DNA from: JAVBWI01 sp036677445
Lineage (GTDB): Bacteria > Bacillota > Clostridia > Christensenellales > CAG-138
Assembly (NCBI GenBank): GCA_036677445.1
Contig: JAVBWI010000007.1
Span: forward strand, 109,219-173,218
Direction: 5' to 3'
Length of the DNA stretch: 64,000 bases
This document shows, one piece after another, positions 34,049 through 43,591 of this stretch. The translations under genes were made by a program, and so were the position numbers. Position 1 is the first letter of the stretch, and the number at the start of each line of letters is the position of its first letter. Under the pieces are notes generated by a model that saw nothing but the letters and a program-made list of their open reading frames with translations, had not been told where the DNA came from and made no database searches.

Positions 34049-35128
34049 TTAAGCCTCGAACGTCTTCATGAAGGCAACGACCTTTTCCACGCCCTCGATG
34101 GGCATCGCGTTGTAAATGGAAGCGCGCATGCCGCCTACGGAACGATGGCCCTTGAGGTTCACCATGCCGTTTGCCGACGCTTCCTTGACAAACCTGTCGT
34201 TCACCGCATCGTCCGCCGCACGGAAGGTAACGTTCATCATGGAACGGCTCTCCGGCGATACGGGGCTCCTGAACAGATTGCTCTTATCAAGGTAATTGTA
34301 GAGTACGGCCGCTTTCTTCTGGTTGTGCGCCTGCATGGCGGTAAGGCCGCCAATTTCCTTGATCCAGTCGAGCACCAGCTTGCAGATATAAATGGGATAG
34401 CAGGGCGGGGTGTTGTACATGGAACCGTTCTCCGCCATAATGGAGTAATTGCACATGGTGGGCACGAACGCGGGCAGATCCTGCTTGATCAGATCCTCGC
34501 GCACGATGACGATGGTAAGTCCCGCGGGCGCGATGTTCTTCTGCGCACCGGCGTAGATAAGGCCGAACTTGGATACGTCCACGGGTTCGGACAATATGCA
34601 GCTGGACATATCCGCAATGAGCGGCACATCGCCCGTATCGGGGATATAGTTCCACTTGGTGCCGAATATTGTGTTGTTGTAGCAGATATGGACATAATCG
34701 GCCGCGGGGTCCAGCTTGAGTTCCTCCTGCTGTGGGATACGCGAGAACGTCTCGGACTTGGTGGTAGCGGCAAGGTTGATGACGCCGTATTTCTGCGCTT
34801 CCTCATACGCCTTGCCGGCAAACTGGCCGGTCACGATATAATCGGCCTTACCGGATTTGAGCAAATTCATGGGGACCATGGCAAATTGCAGCGACGCGCC
34901 GCCCTGCAGGAACAGCACCTTGTAGTTTTCCGGGATGCCCATGACCTCGCGCAGCAGGGCCTCCGCCTCCAGGATGATGCCGTCGTATACCTTGGAACGG
35001 TGGCTCATCTCCATTACGCTCATACCTGAGCCATGATAATTGAGCATATCGTCCCTGGCTGCCTCCAGCACCGGCAAGGGCAGCATGGAAGGACCGGCGG
35101 AAAAGTTGAAAATACGATCGTACGCCAT
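34049..35128 (-). CDS. serC: Phosphoserine aminotransferase
   Basis: 359 residues, the usual length. FNFSAGPSMLPLPVLEAA opening, NYHGSGMSVMEMSHRSK near 30, FLQGGASLQFAMVPMNL near 75, and the PLP lysine in YAGAQKNIAPAGL near 190-200, with the final HRSVGGMRASIYNAMP motif. Transfers an amino group from glutamate to phosphohydroxypyruvate. GGAGGAATTTT precedes the ATG. Next to serA on the same strand with a 172-base gap; a phosphoserine phosphatase gene is not in the window. Confidence 0.95.
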   Translation of the reverse strand: MAYDRIFNFSAGPSMLPLPVLEAARDDMLNYHGSGMSVMEMSHRSKVYDGIILEAEALLREVMGIPENYKVLFLQGGASLQFAMVPMNLLKSGKADYIVTGQFAGKAYEEAQKYGVINLAATTKSETFSRIPQQEELKLDPAADYVHICYNNTIFGTKWNYIPDTGDVPLIADMSSCILSEPVDVSKFGLIYAGAQKNIAPAGLTIVIVREDLIKQDLPAFVPTMCNYSIMAENGSMYNTPPCYPIYICKLVLDWIKEIGGLTAMQAHNQKKAAVLYNYLDKSNLFRSPVSPESRSMMNVTFRAADDAVNDRFVKEASANGMVNLKGHRSVGGMRASIYNAMPIEGVEKVVAFMKTFEA

Positions 35129-35220
35129 AATAAAATTCCTCCATCCATATGTTGTTACTATAAAGCGGTGGGCTCCGCTTTATTGACCGTTGGGTTTTAC
35201 CGCCTTACGCGGCTCGGGCA

Positions 35221-36207
35221 CTAACGCTCCTCCCGGAAATAGGGCAGGCCTAGGCTTGCCGGAGGCTGGTTTTCCCGCCTGCGTCTAAGGGATACCACCA
35301 CCAGCACCACCACCGTGGCCAGGTACGGCATCATTTTAAACAGTTCCATAGAGCTTCTGGTCAGCCCTGGGATATAGAAATACAGCCAGGAAAGCATGCC
35401 GAACAAGTACGCCCCCCAGATGCCCCGTTTGGGCTTCCAACTGGAGAATATCACCAGCGCCACCGCAAGCCAGCCCAGCCGCTCGATGCCACCGTCGCTG
35501 TCCCAGGTACCCTTGGTGTAATCCATCACGTAATATAGCCCGCCCAGGCCGGAGATCCCCGCACCGATTACGGTGGCCAGGTATTTGTACTTGGTAACGT
35601 TGATGCCGGCCGCGTCGGCCGTGGCCGGGTTTTCCCCCACAGCGCGCAAATTCAGGCCTACGTTGGTGCGGTTTAAAAACCACCCTATCACGATAGCCAT
35701 TATGATGGCCAGGTACGCCATAAACCCATAGGAAAACAGCAGCTCCCCCGCCGGCCACAAGGTCTCGGACAGCCCAGGAACGGTGGCGCGAAACGCCGCG
35801 CTCGTGGCGGTGACGTTGATCTGCCCCACGCCCCCCGCCAGCTTATTGAGGGAACCGCCGAAGAAGTTGGCAAAGCCGCCGGCGAATATGGTAAGTGTCA
35901 GGCCGGTAACGTTTTGGTTTGCCCGCAGGGTAATGGTCAGGAAGCTGAACAACAGCCCTCCCAGCATGGCCGCGATAAAGGCGCAGACCAGGGCGATGAG
36001 TACGCAGGTAAGCGGATTCGGCTCGGGTGTGTTCATTTCATAAAAGAATGAACTGATAAGCCCTGCGATGCCGCCCAGGTACATGATCCCCGGTACGCCC
36101 AGGTTCAGGTTGCCGGATTTTTCAGTTATTATCTCGCCCATGGCGCCAAAGAGTATCACCGTGCCAAACACCACGGCCGCCTGCACCAGAGAAAGGATCT
36201 GTGTCAT
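35221..36207 (-). CDS. BMP-type (nucleoside/sugar) ABC transporter permease B
   Basis: 328 residues with about nine hydrophobic segments. Opening VFGTVILFGAMGEIITEKSGNLNLGVPGIM is the family signature of YufQ/NupQ-type permeases, and RAVGENPATADAAGINVTKYKYLA near 185 is the cytoplasmic coupling loop. Pairs with the preceding permease, whose stop it overlaps by four bases, to form the membrane channel of a nucleoside-type importer. Last gene of the operon; a modest TAAAGCGG/CCGCTTTA stem (35161-35182) follows. Confidence 0.9.
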   Translation of the reverse strand: MTQILSLVQAAVVFGTVILFGAMGEIITEKSGNLNLGVPGIMYLGGIAGLISSFFYEMNTPEPNPLTCVLIALVCAFIAAMLGGLLFSFLTITLRANQNVTGLTLTIFAGGFANFFGGSLNKLAGGVGQINVTATSAAFRATVPGLSETLWPAGELLFSYGFMAYLAIIMAIVIGWFLNRTNVGLNLRAVGENPATADAAGINVTKYKYLATVIGAGISGLGGLYYVMDYTKGTWDSDGGIERLGWLAVALVIFSSWKPKRGIWGAYLFGMLSWLYFYIPGLTRSSMELFKMMPYLATVVVLVVVSLRRRRENQPPASLGLPYFREER

Positions 36208-37301
36208 CTGGCCACCTCCCGGAATTTCACCTTGTAGTTGATAAAGAACTCGCTGCCCAGTATAAAGAAAAGGATGATGCCCGTGATCATGCTGGATACA
36301 TAGTTGTTCAGGTTATACCGGGAAGCGATCTCGATGGCACCCTTCTCCAGGAATACCAGCAAAAGCGAGAAGAATATCATCACAAAGGAATTGAACTTGG
36401 CGAGCCACGCAACGATGATGGCCGTAAAGCCCCGGCCCCCCGCCGTATTGGTGGAAATGGTGTGGCTTGCGCCGGATACGGCCAAAAAGCCCGCCAGGCC
36501 ACAAATCGCGCCGGATATGAACATGGTGCGCATGATGACCTTCTTTACGTCGATGGCCGCATAGCGGGCGGTGTTCTCGCTTTCCCCCACCACGGCGATC
36601 TCGTAGCCCTGCTTGGAATAGCGAAGGTAGCCGAACATGATCAGCGCCAGCGATAGGACGATGATCACGTTGAGTACATACACCTCGCCGAATATAGCGG
36701 GGAACCAGCCGGCTTTGCTGACGCCGTTTATAACCCCCACCGTGTTGGAGCCATAGGGGTTTTCCCACCGGGCTACAAAGAAGGAGGTAAGCTGGATAGC
36801 CACGTAGTTCATCATCAAGGTGAAAAGCGTTTCGTTGGTGTTCCACTTGGCTTTGAATACCGCAGGGATGAAACCCCACAAGCCACCCGCCGCCAGGCTC
36901 AGTACCAGCATCAGGGGAATGAGCAGCCCGTCCGGCACCTTGCCACCCAGGCCGATCATACAGGCGGCGGCTACGATGCCCCCCACCAGTATCTGCCCTT
37001 CCGCGCCGATATTCCAAAACCGCATCCGAAAGGCGGGGGCAAGCCCCAGCGCTATGCAGAGCAGCATCATGGTATCCCGGATGGTGACCCAGACTCGTTT
37101 GCCGGTGCTGAACGCCCCTTCAAACATGGCCTTGTACACCTCCAGGGGATTCATCTTGACGATGGCGTAAATGACGATGGCGGATACCACAAGCGACGCC
37201 GTCAGAGCGATCAGCCGGATACCCCAGCTTTGCCACTGGGGCATGGCGCCCCGCTTGCAAATACGGATGAAAGGTTCCTTGCTTTCGGATCTCTTACTCA
37301 T
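36204..37301 (-). CDS. BMP-type (nucleoside/sugar) ABC transporter permease A
   Basis: 365 residues with about ten hydrophobic segments. An ~35-residue cytoplasmic N terminus (KEPFIRICKRGAMPQWQS) precedes the first helix; PAFRMRFWNIGAEGQILVGGI near 90 and FKAKWNTNETLFTLMMNYVA near 145 are typical of YufP/NupP permeases. VGESENTARYAAIDVKKV near 250 is the coupling loop. Start overlaps the ATPase stop by four bases (ATGA-type) and its stop overlaps permease B, so the three genes are tightly coupled. Confidence 0.9.
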   Translation of the reverse strand: MSKRSESKEPFIRICKRGAMPQWQSWGIRLIALTASLVVSAIVIYAIVKMNPLEVYKAMFEGAFSTGKRVWVTIRDTMMLLCIALGLAPAFRMRFWNIGAEGQILVGGIVAAACMIGLGGKVPDGLLIPLMLVLSLAAGGLWGFIPAVFKAKWNTNETLFTLMMNYVAIQLTSFFVARWENPYGSNTVGVINGVSKAGWFPAIFGEVYVLNVIIVLSLALIMFGYLRYSKQGYEIAVVGESENTARYAAIDVKKVIMRTMFISGAICGLAGFLAVSGASHTISTNTAGGRGFTAIIVAWLAKFNSFVMIFFSLLLVFLEKGAIEIASRYNLNNYVSSMITGIILFFILGSEFFINYKVKFREVAR

Positions 37302-38842
37302 GCCTGCCGCGCCTCCTCTCCCTGGTTCAAGTGCGTCATCATCAAGCCGACATCTTCCTTTTTAGCGGTCCTGGCGTCCACAATGCCGCTGACCTTCCCG
37401 GCGCACAGCACGAGGATACGATCGCACAGCTCCAGGAGCACATCCAGATCCTCCCCCACGTATATCACAGCGACGCCCTGCTGCTTCTGCTCGTTGAGCA
37501 GGCGGTAAATGGTATAGGAGGTGTTGATGTCCAGGCCCCGCACGGCGTAGGCCGTCATCAGCAGGCTGGGTTGGGCGGAGATTTCCCGGCCCACCAGCAC
37601 TTTCTGCACATTTCCGCCGGAAAGACGCCGTAACGGGATATCAAGGCTGGGCGTGACCACTTCTAAATCGTCTACGATCTTCTGGGCCAGTGCCCTGGGG
37701 GTCTTCCTGTCTGTAAACACAGATTTGCCGGACTTATAGCTCCTTAGCATCACGTTGTCCGCCAGATTCATGGAGCCTACCAGACCCATGCCGAAGCGGT
37801 CCTCCGGCACGAAGGCAAGACCTACCCCAAGCTCGTAAATATCCAGCGGGTTTTTCCCTACAAGTTCTGTGGGCTGTCCCTCCGGCGACGTAAAGCAGAT
37901 GGAACCTCCCGCCTCCACATGCTGCAAGCCCGCGATGGCTTCCAACAGCTCCCTCTGGCCGCTGCCCGTAATGCCCGCAATACCCAGTATCTCTCCGCTG
38001 TATGCGGTAAAAGAAACGTCGTCCAGGCGCTTAACGCCATCCGCGTCCGTTACGCTCACGCGCGCCACCGTCAGGCGCGGCTTACCGCTCTGAGGCACGG
38101 GGCGGTCAATATTCAGCGATACCGCCCGACCCACCATCATATCCGTCAATTGCTGGGGGTTGGTATCGTCGGTTTTGATATCGCCGATGTATTGACCCCG
38201 GCGCAGCACGGCCACCCGGTCCGAGATCTCCATCACCTCGTGGAGCTTATGGGTGATGATGATAATGGCCTTACCGTCGGCCTTCATATTGCGCATAACG
38301 GCAAAGAGCTTATCCGTTTCCTGAGGGGTAAGCACCGCCGTGGGTTCGTCCAGGACCAGGATGTCTGCCCCCCGGTAGAGGACTTTGACGATCTCCAGGG
38401 TCTGTTTTTCGGATACGGACATATCGTAAACCTTTTTATCCGGTTCCACCACAAAGCCGTAGCGGTCACAGATCTCCGCCACGCGGGCGCGGACGTTTTT
38501 CAGGTCCATCTTCTTATTAACATTTAGGCCCAGCACGATGTTTTCGGCGGCGCTGAGCACATCCACCAGTTTAAAATGCTGGTGAATCATACCAATCCCC
38601 AGGTCAAATGCATCCTTGGGTGAATGGATGGCGGCCTTGCGGCCGTTAACAAATATCTGCCCCTTATCCGGGAGGTAAATGCCGGATAGCATGTTCATGA
38701 GGGTGGTCTTGCCGCTTCCGTTTTCCCCCAGAAGCGCCAGTATCTCTCCGGCCCGTATATCCAAGCAAACCTTGCAGTTGGCGACTACCTCGCCAAATGT
38801 CTTCGTAATATCGACCATTTGAATGGCATTCAGGCTTTCCAA
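37298..38842 (-). CDS. BMP-type (nucleoside/sugar) ABC transporter ATP-binding protein, double cassette
   Basis: 514 residues with two ABC cassettes. First: Walker A LGENGSGKTT (~40), VSEKQTLEIVKVLYRGADILVLDEPTAVLTP (degenerate signature and Walker B, ~145-170). Second: ITGSGQRELLEAIAGLQ with a degenerate Walker A, RRLSGGNVQKVLVGREI (~415). This half-degenerate pattern is normal for the RbsA/YufO class. TTG 38842 is preferred (AAAGGAAC upstream; MESLNAIQMVDITKTFGE); ATG 38818 is the alternative. It follows the binding protein after a hairpin. Confidence 0.9.
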   Translation of the reverse strand: MESLNAIQMVDITKTFGEVVANCKVCLDIRAGEILALLGENGSGKTTLMNMLSGIYLPDKGQIFVNGRKAAIHSPKDAFDLGIGMIHQHFKLVDVLSAAENIVLGLNVNKKMDLKNVRARVAEICDRYGFVVEPDKKVYDMSVSEKQTLEIVKVLYRGADILVLDEPTAVLTPQETDKLFAVMRNMKADGKAIIIITHKLHEVMEISDRVAVLRRGQYIGDIKTDDTNPQQLTDMMVGRAVSLNIDRPVPQSGKPRLTVARVSVTDADGVKRLDDVSFTAYSGEILGIAGITGSGQRELLEAIAGLQHVEAGGSICFTSPEGQPTELVGKNPLDIYELGVGLAFVPEDRFGMGLVGSMNLADNVMLRSYKSGKSVFTDRKTPRALAQKIVDDLEVVTPSLDIPLRRLSGGNVQKVLVGREISAQPSLLMTAYAVRGLDINTSYTIYRLLNEQKQQGVAVIYVGEDLDVLLELCDRILVLCAGKVSGIVDARTAKKEDVGLMMTHLNQGEEARQA

Positions 38843-38985
38843 ACCATGTTCCTTTCTACGCCATGGATATGCTCCCGGCGGTATAGCATTCATATTATGG
38901 ACCGATCGTTGCGCTTATATATTAGAAGGCGGCTGGGAGAAAGGCGAGCCAGCCGCCCTAAATCACAGATTCTTAACTAAAGTAA

Positions 38986-39011
38986 GAGAAGCAGGCTATC
39001 GCCTGCTTCTC
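38986..39011 (-). terminator. Terminator or attenuator after the BMP binding protein
   Basis: GAGAAGCAGGC / GCCTGCTTCTC, an 11-bp perfect stem with a TATC loop, followed on the minus strand by TTACTTTAG. It splits the operon so that the abundant binding protein can be made in excess. Confidence 0.65.
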
Positions 39012-39023
39012 AAGTTTCGCAGG

Positions 39024-40280
39024 TTATTCGTTGGTCAGCTCGGTGATGCCGTCGATACGCAGGCTGAAGTAAGGCGCGCTGCGCAGGGTGGACTCATGGA
39101 ACACGCCGTCAGAGATAGCCTCGCCAATATCGCCCGCATAGTCGCCGTCCATATCCAGCGCCAGGAAGGATGTGACCTTTTCGCCGCCCACGGTGAACTT
39201 GGAGGTATCAAACACGTTCAGAGAGCCATCCTTCAGGGCTGCCCAAATTTCATCTACCTTTTCCTGTGTGCCGGCCGCGCAGCTTTCGCCCAGAGGGGAG
39301 ATCATAACGCCGTCGTTCTTGGCGCCAAGGGCCAGGTCAGCAGGCATCACATCGCCGGAGACCATCTTCTCCAGAATGGGGTAATACAGAACGGACCAGT
39401 TGTTCTGAGCGGAGGTCAAAGCGGCTGTGGGAGCCACGGAGAGCATGTCGATGTTATAACCTACGCTGTAGCAAACCTTGCCCGCGCCCAACTGGGCCTG
39501 GATGGCGGACGGAGCGCCGGTGGAGTCCGCGTGCTGGCTGACAATCACGCAGCCCTTGGCGACCAGCGCGTTGGCGGCTTCGCCTTCCGCGGTGGGATCA
39601 TACCAAGAGTTGGTATACTGCACGTCCATATGGGCCTCGGGCACGATGCTCTGCACGCCCAGGAAGAACGCGGTATAGCCGGAAACCACTTCCGCATATG
39701 GGTAAGCGCCTACATAACCCACATAGGGGTCGGTGGCGGCGCCGCTGTCCAACAGTTCCTTGAGCTTCATACCGGCTACAACGCCGGAAACATAGCGGCT
39801 CTCAAAGGTATAGGGGAATACGTTGACTACGTTGGGAACGGGCTCGTAGGCCGCGGTATCGCCGGTGCAGGCAACGAAGATCTTGTCGGGGTACTCGGCC
39901 GCGGCCTGCATCATGTAGGACTGATGGCCGTAGCTGTCGGAAAAGATAATGTCGCAGCCCTGCTCCGCCAGGTCAACAGCGGTATCATAGCAGGTCTCAT
40001 CCTCGCCGATGTTGTACTTGAAGATCAACTGGTCTTGCGTGATGCCCAGCTTTTCAGCGGCAGCTTTTACGCCGGAGATATGAGCCATGTCGTAGCCGGA
40101 GTTCTCATCATGTACCAGGATCACGCCGACCTTCAGGCTGGACTTTTCCACAGGCGTACGAGATTCACGGGGAACCGGGGTGGGAAAAACCTTTTCGGCG
40201 GGTTTTTCTTCCTGCTTTGCGCAGGCCACCATGCCAAGTACCATCACCAGAGCTAGAAGCAGTGCCAAGAATTTCTTCAT
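39024..40280 (-). CDS. BMP family ABC transporter substrate-binding lipoprotein
   Basis: 418 residues. Lipobox GMVACAKQ (Cys near 20), then the BMP (basic membrane protein / Med / PnrA) fold: KVGVILVHDENSGYDMAHISGVKAAAEKLG (~50-80), CDIIFSDSYGHQSYMMQAA (~125), VVAGMKLKELLDSG (~180) and GCVIVSQHADSTGAPSAI (~265). PnrA-like proteins bind purine nucleosides; other members bind sugars or autoinducers. GGAGGAAAGACA precedes ATG 40280. First gene of the importer operon and directly behind a strong promoter. Confidence 0.92.
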   Translation of the reverse strand: MKKFLALLLALVMVLGMVACAKQEEKPAEKVFPTPVPRESRTPVEKSSLKVGVILVHDENSGYDMAHISGVKAAAEKLGITQDQLIFKYNIGEDETCYDTAVDLAEQGCDIIFSDSYGHQSYMMQAAAEYPDKIFVACTGDTAAYEPVPNVVNVFPYTFESRYVSGVVAGMKLKELLDSGAATDPYVGYVGAYPYAEVVSGYTAFFLGVQSIVPEAHMDVQYTNSWYDPTAEGEAANALVAKGCVIVSQHADSTGAPSAIQAQLGAGKVCYSVGYNIDMLSVAPTAALTSAQNNWSVLYYPILEKMVSGDVMPADLALGAKNDGVMISPLGESCAAGTQEKVDEIWAALKDGSLNVFDTSKFTVGGEKVTSFLALDMDGDYAGDIGEAISDGVFHESTLRSAPYFSLRIDGITELTNE

Positions 40281-40364
40281 TGTCTTTCCTCCATAGTTAT
40301 GATATTGTTTGTGCTTTGTAACCAAGGGCAACCATCCCAAAAATGAAAGGGTATTTACCCGATT

Positions 40365-40393
40365 ATTATATACTGGATTATCCCTTGTGTAAA
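40365..40393 (-). promoter_or_regulatory. Strong promoter of the BMP transporter operon
   Basis: Minus strand TTTACA (40393-40388), a 17-base spacer and a perfect TATAAT (40370-40365), about 85 bases before the gene. I looked for a purine riboswitch core in the leader and upstream and do not see one. Confidence 0.75.
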
Positions 40394-40484
40394 GCGAAAA
40401 ACCGAAACGCGGCCCTTAGTTTTCCCTCTGAAACGCCCCTTTGTTCGGCCCATCCAGAACGATATACAGGTTTCGACTGTTTTT

Positions 40485-41717
40485 TTATCGGATACGGCCA
40501 CTACGCTCCAGCATCCGGATATCCGGCGGGCAGGAGAAAGGCTCGCCGGCCGCAAGCATGGCATTCGCGACATCCTTAAGCCCGCTGCCCGTGCAAATGA
40601 CGGTAAGCGTCTCGTCCTCGCGGATAATGCCCTGCGCAATCGCTTGTTTTACGCCCGCGGCGGCGGTGACCCCGGCAGGTTCGCCAAACACGCCCTCGGT
40701 GCGGCCCAAAAGGCGCATTGCTCCCAAAATGTCCTGATCGTCCACGGCGATCCACGCGCCGCCGCTATCGCGCACCGCGCGCAGCGCCTTTTCGGGGTTG
40801 CGCGGCACACCCACGGCGATGCTGTCCGCCAGCGTGTTTTCTTCCGTGGGTTTGAGCCCGCATCCGCACCGGGCGGCATCCACGAAGGGGGAGCAGCCGG
40901 AGGACTGTACGCCGAGTATCTTGGGGATACGGTCTATGAGGCCCAACTCAAAAAGATCCCGGAAGCCGTTGTATACGCCGCCGATGGTGCAGCCGTCTCC
41001 CACGGAAACGGCAACCCAGTCGGTAGGCTGGAAGCAGAGCTGCTCCGCAATTTCCAGCGCAACTGTTTTTTTGCCTTCCACCATGATGGGGTTGATGCCG
41101 GCGTTGCGGTTATAAAAGCCCCATTTATCGATGGCGGCGCGGGAAAGCTCGAATGTCTGGCGGTAATCGCCCTCTACGCTTACCACGTTGGCGCCGAATA
41201 TCATCAGCTGCGCCACCTTGCCCTTGGGCGCCCGGGAAGGTACGAATATCACGCTCTTTACGCCCATGCGCGCGGCGTTGCCCGCAAGCGAGGAGGCGGC
41301 GTTGCCGGTGGAAGAGCAGGCGATGGTATCATACTTAAGTTCTATAGCGCGGGCGACGGCAACGGCCGAGGCGCGGTCCTTCAGCGAAGCCGTCGGATTG
41401 AGCCCGTCATCCTTGACGTAGAGCGCTTTAACTTTAAGTTCGCGTTCGAGCCTGTTGGAACGGTAGAGCGGAGTCCAGCCTACGCGCAAAAATTGCTCCC
41501 AATGGCGGCCTTCAATCGGCAGCAACGCACGGTAGCGCCACATGCTGTTTGTGCGGTCGGCACTAAGCGTTTCACGGTTCAGTTCTTTTTTCACGGCTGT
41601 ATAGTCAAAGAGTATATCGAGTATGCCCGTTTCACCGCAGTGAGGACAGGTCATCATATCTTCCGTATAAGCGAATTCCTGATGGCACAGTGTACAGCGA
41701 TATCCTGATACATGCAT
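40485..41717 (-). CDS. thrC: Threonine synthase
   Basis: 410 residues. An N-terminal zinc-ribbon-like segment (CTLCHQEF near 8 and CPHCGETG near 24) leads into a fold-type II PLP enzyme: WTPLYRSNRLERELK (~75), the Schiff-base Lys in NPTASLKDRAS (~100), the phosphate/ring stack SSTGNAASSLAGNAARMG (~130), VEGKKTVALEIAEQL and SVGDGCTIGGVYNG (~255). It converts O-phosphohomoserine to threonine. AAAGGTG precedes ATG 41717. It ends at the BMP promoter region; homoserine genes are not in the window. Confidence 0.9.
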   Translation of the reverse strand: MHVSGYRCTLCHQEFAYTEDMMTCPHCGETGILDILFDYTAVKKELNRETLSADRTNSMWRYRALLPIEGRHWEQFLRVGWTPLYRSNRLERELKVKALYVKDDGLNPTASLKDRASAVAVARAIELKYDTIACSSTGNAASSLAGNAARMGVKSVIFVPSRAPKGKVAQLMIFGANVVSVEGDYRQTFELSRAAIDKWGFYNRNAGINPIMVEGKKTVALEIAEQLCFQPTDWVAVSVGDGCTIGGVYNGFRDLFELGLIDRIPKILGVQSSGCSPFVDAARCGCGLKPTEENTLADSIAVGVPRNPEKALRAVRDSGGAWIAVDDQDILGAMRLLGRTEGVFGEPAGVTAAAGVKQAIAQGIIREDETLTVICTGSGLKDVANAMLAAGEPFSCPPDIRMLERSGRIR

Positions 41718-42014
41718 AGTAGATACGCACCTTTCGTGGCGATCCGTCTCGGTTTGTACAAGCGGGAAAATCTGTTTCAGCGTACTAATCATACAACAAA
41801 AACGGCCGTTTGTATAGTTCCGATTTGGATTTTATATAATTTTTCTTTTGATCTAAAAAAACTTTTTTAGCAATGCATGAGTTTGAAAATCGTGTCCACA
41901 CCCCATTCTCGTACATTTTGTGTGAATGCCGTTCCGCCCATTCACACTGTTTCGAATTATTCTGTAATATGCTTTCAATAAACGGGCTTTTTATACGGCA
42001 TTGCGCCAAAAACG
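41718..42014. other. AT-rich gap upstream of thrC
   Basis: Divergent leader between thrC and the LysM gene. It is AT-rich, with TATATAAT-like stretches around 41830, but I cannot fix a promoter pair with confidence, and no T-box core or coding frame is visible. Confidence 0.5.
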
Positions 42015-42090
42015 CCGGGAAGAATCTGCAGGTCGTTCCTGCAATCCTTGAAAAAGTGCCGCAAGGCACTTTTTCGACAGGCTGCCGGCG
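42015..42090. repeat. Intergenic hairpin repeat, family C (short copy)
   Basis: CTGCAGGTCGTTCCTGCAATCC then a 13-base stem TTGAAAAAGTGCC (42048) / GGCACTTTTTCGA (42065) with a GCAA loop. It equals the 3' end of the long copy at 17770-17835, including the GCAA loop. Confidence 0.7.
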
Positions 42091-42149
42091 GCTTTTTTCC
42101 GCGGCCGTTTCATATGCATAGAATATCCTTGTGAAAGAAGGGATCCGAT

Positions 42150-43292
42150 TTGTTCGACTATATTATACAGCCGAATGACACGATCTATTCCGTCACGCGC
42201 CTGTTCGGCATTACAACAGCGCAATTGCTTTTTGTCAATCCCGGTCTCTTGGAGGACGGCAGTCTCATCGTCGGCGAGACGCTGCGCATTCCGGAGCTTC
42301 GGGATGTGCGCCCAACGATCGAGGTAAACGGCTACGCGTATCCTACGGTGAGCGACGAGGCTTTGGAAGAAGCGCTGCCCTATCTTACCTATTTGAGCAT
42401 ACTGGGCTATGATGTCAGGGCCGACGGTACGTTTTCCTATATAGATGACACACGGCTGATCGGGGCTGCGCGCCAAAAAGGCGTAGCCCCCCTGATGGTC
42501 GTCTCCAATATCGACCCGGAGGCCGGCTTTTCCCCCGAATTGGCGCATACCCTGTTATCGGATAAAGAGCTGTCTCAGACGCTGATCAATTACATCATCG
42601 CAACCCTGAAAGCAAAGAATTATTACGGTATAAATGTCAATTTTACAGAGCTGTACCCCAGCGATTATACGGCCTATGCGGAATTTCTGCATTCCCTTTC
42701 CACGCAGCTGCACCCTTTGGGCTATATCGTGGTCGTCGCGCCCAGAATCATCGCCCTGATCGAGCAGCAGGCGGCTATAATCGCCGCTAATGCGCGTTTT
42801 CCTTTCAACAACTCGATGGACCGCCTGATCCTCCGCAGCACCGAGTGGGTATGCGTCTACCGGTACCGCGAAGTATCCTTCATCGATGAACTGCAGCAGG
42901 CGATCGATTTTGCCACACAGATCGTTTCCAGCCCCAAGATACTCATTACAATACCCAATTGCTGCTACGATTTTATATTGGCGGGCCAGCAGAGCCGGCT
43001 GAATCGCCTGTTATCGTCGGCGCAGGCGGATGCGCTGGTATATCAAACGGGCGGGGTGTTCCGCATTGACCCTCGTTCCCGGACTTCTTATTTTACATAT
43101 CTGGACAATGAAGGCGTGTATCACGAGGTATTGTGCGAGATCGATACCAACTTCAGGGCGCCGATCGCTCTTGTGAATACCTACAACCTTGGCGGCATGA
43201 GCTTCCGCAACATTGACGATTTTTCCGTCACCAGCTATCAGACCGTCAGCGCCATGTTCGAGATCCGCAAGTTCATCGCCGTGCAGCCTTAA
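42150..43292 (+). CDS. LysM plus GH18-like spore/envelope protein with degenerate active site
   Basis: 380 residues. An N-terminal LysM (FDYIIQPNDTIYSVTRLFGITTAQLLFVNPGL, residues 1-50) is followed by a YaaH/SleL-like GH18 barrel (~60-375). The usual DGxNxDFE catalytic strip reads YYGINVNFTEL here (~160-170): the two Asp and the catalytic Glu become Tyr, Asn and Thr. It therefore looks like a peptidoglycan- or spore-binding protein, not a hydrolase. TTG start with AGAAGGGA upstream. It is single, between a family-C repeat and the PrsA genes. Confidence 0.8.
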   Translation: MFDYIIQPNDTIYSVTRLFGITTAQLLFVNPGLLEDGSLIVGETLRIPELRDVRPTIEVNGYAYPTVSDEALEEALPYLTYLSILGYDVRADGTFSYIDDTRLIGAARQKGVAPLMVVSNIDPEAGFSPELAHTLLSDKELSQTLINYIIATLKAKNYYGINVNFTELYPSDYTAYAEFLHSLSTQLHPLGYIVVVAPRIIALIEQQAAIIAANARFPFNNSMDRLILRSTEWVCVYRYREVSFIDELQQAIDFATQIVSSPKILITIPNCCYDFILAGQQSRLNRLLSSAQADALVYQTGGVFRIDPRSRTSYFTYLDNEGVYHEVLCEIDTNFRAPIALVNTYNLGGMSFRNIDDFSVTSYQTVSAMFEIRKFIAVQP

Positions 43293-43591
43293 GCCGAATT
43301 CCCTATTCTGCAGCGGCATGTAGGTCAAACGATAAAACCGGCAGGCAGACTAGCAGTTGATATTCTCAAGGTATCGCCGCCTGCAGCGGCGACGAAAAAA
43401 TATTTTATTTAATAGCGGGAGGGCTTCGACTCCCCGCGCCCCCTGATACGCGTTTGGCCAACTGGTGAGCTTTCAACCCCGCCCTTTGGGAGTTTGAGCG
43501 GTATAGAATGGCTTTTTCCATTATCCGATCGCAAAAATAGGCCGCCTCGGATTTTTGCATCTAAGAAAGTCCCTTTGTCTCGATGCACAAT
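43293..43591. repeat. Intergenic region with element D and a GC hairpin
   Basis: Holds TCGCCGC/GCGGCGA (43374-43392) and, at 43422-43466, the reverse complement of a ~44-base element also found at 63865-63908; the best-conserved 22 bases differ at one position. No gene seen. Confidence 0.5.

Noticed and set aside
40281..40484. Possible purine or preQ1 riboswitch in the leader of the BMP transporter operon, because of an AAAACTAAGG string
   Set aside because: The other core parts of either riboswitch are not seen, and the strong promoter at 40365-40393 lies downstream of that string, so it would not be in the transcript.
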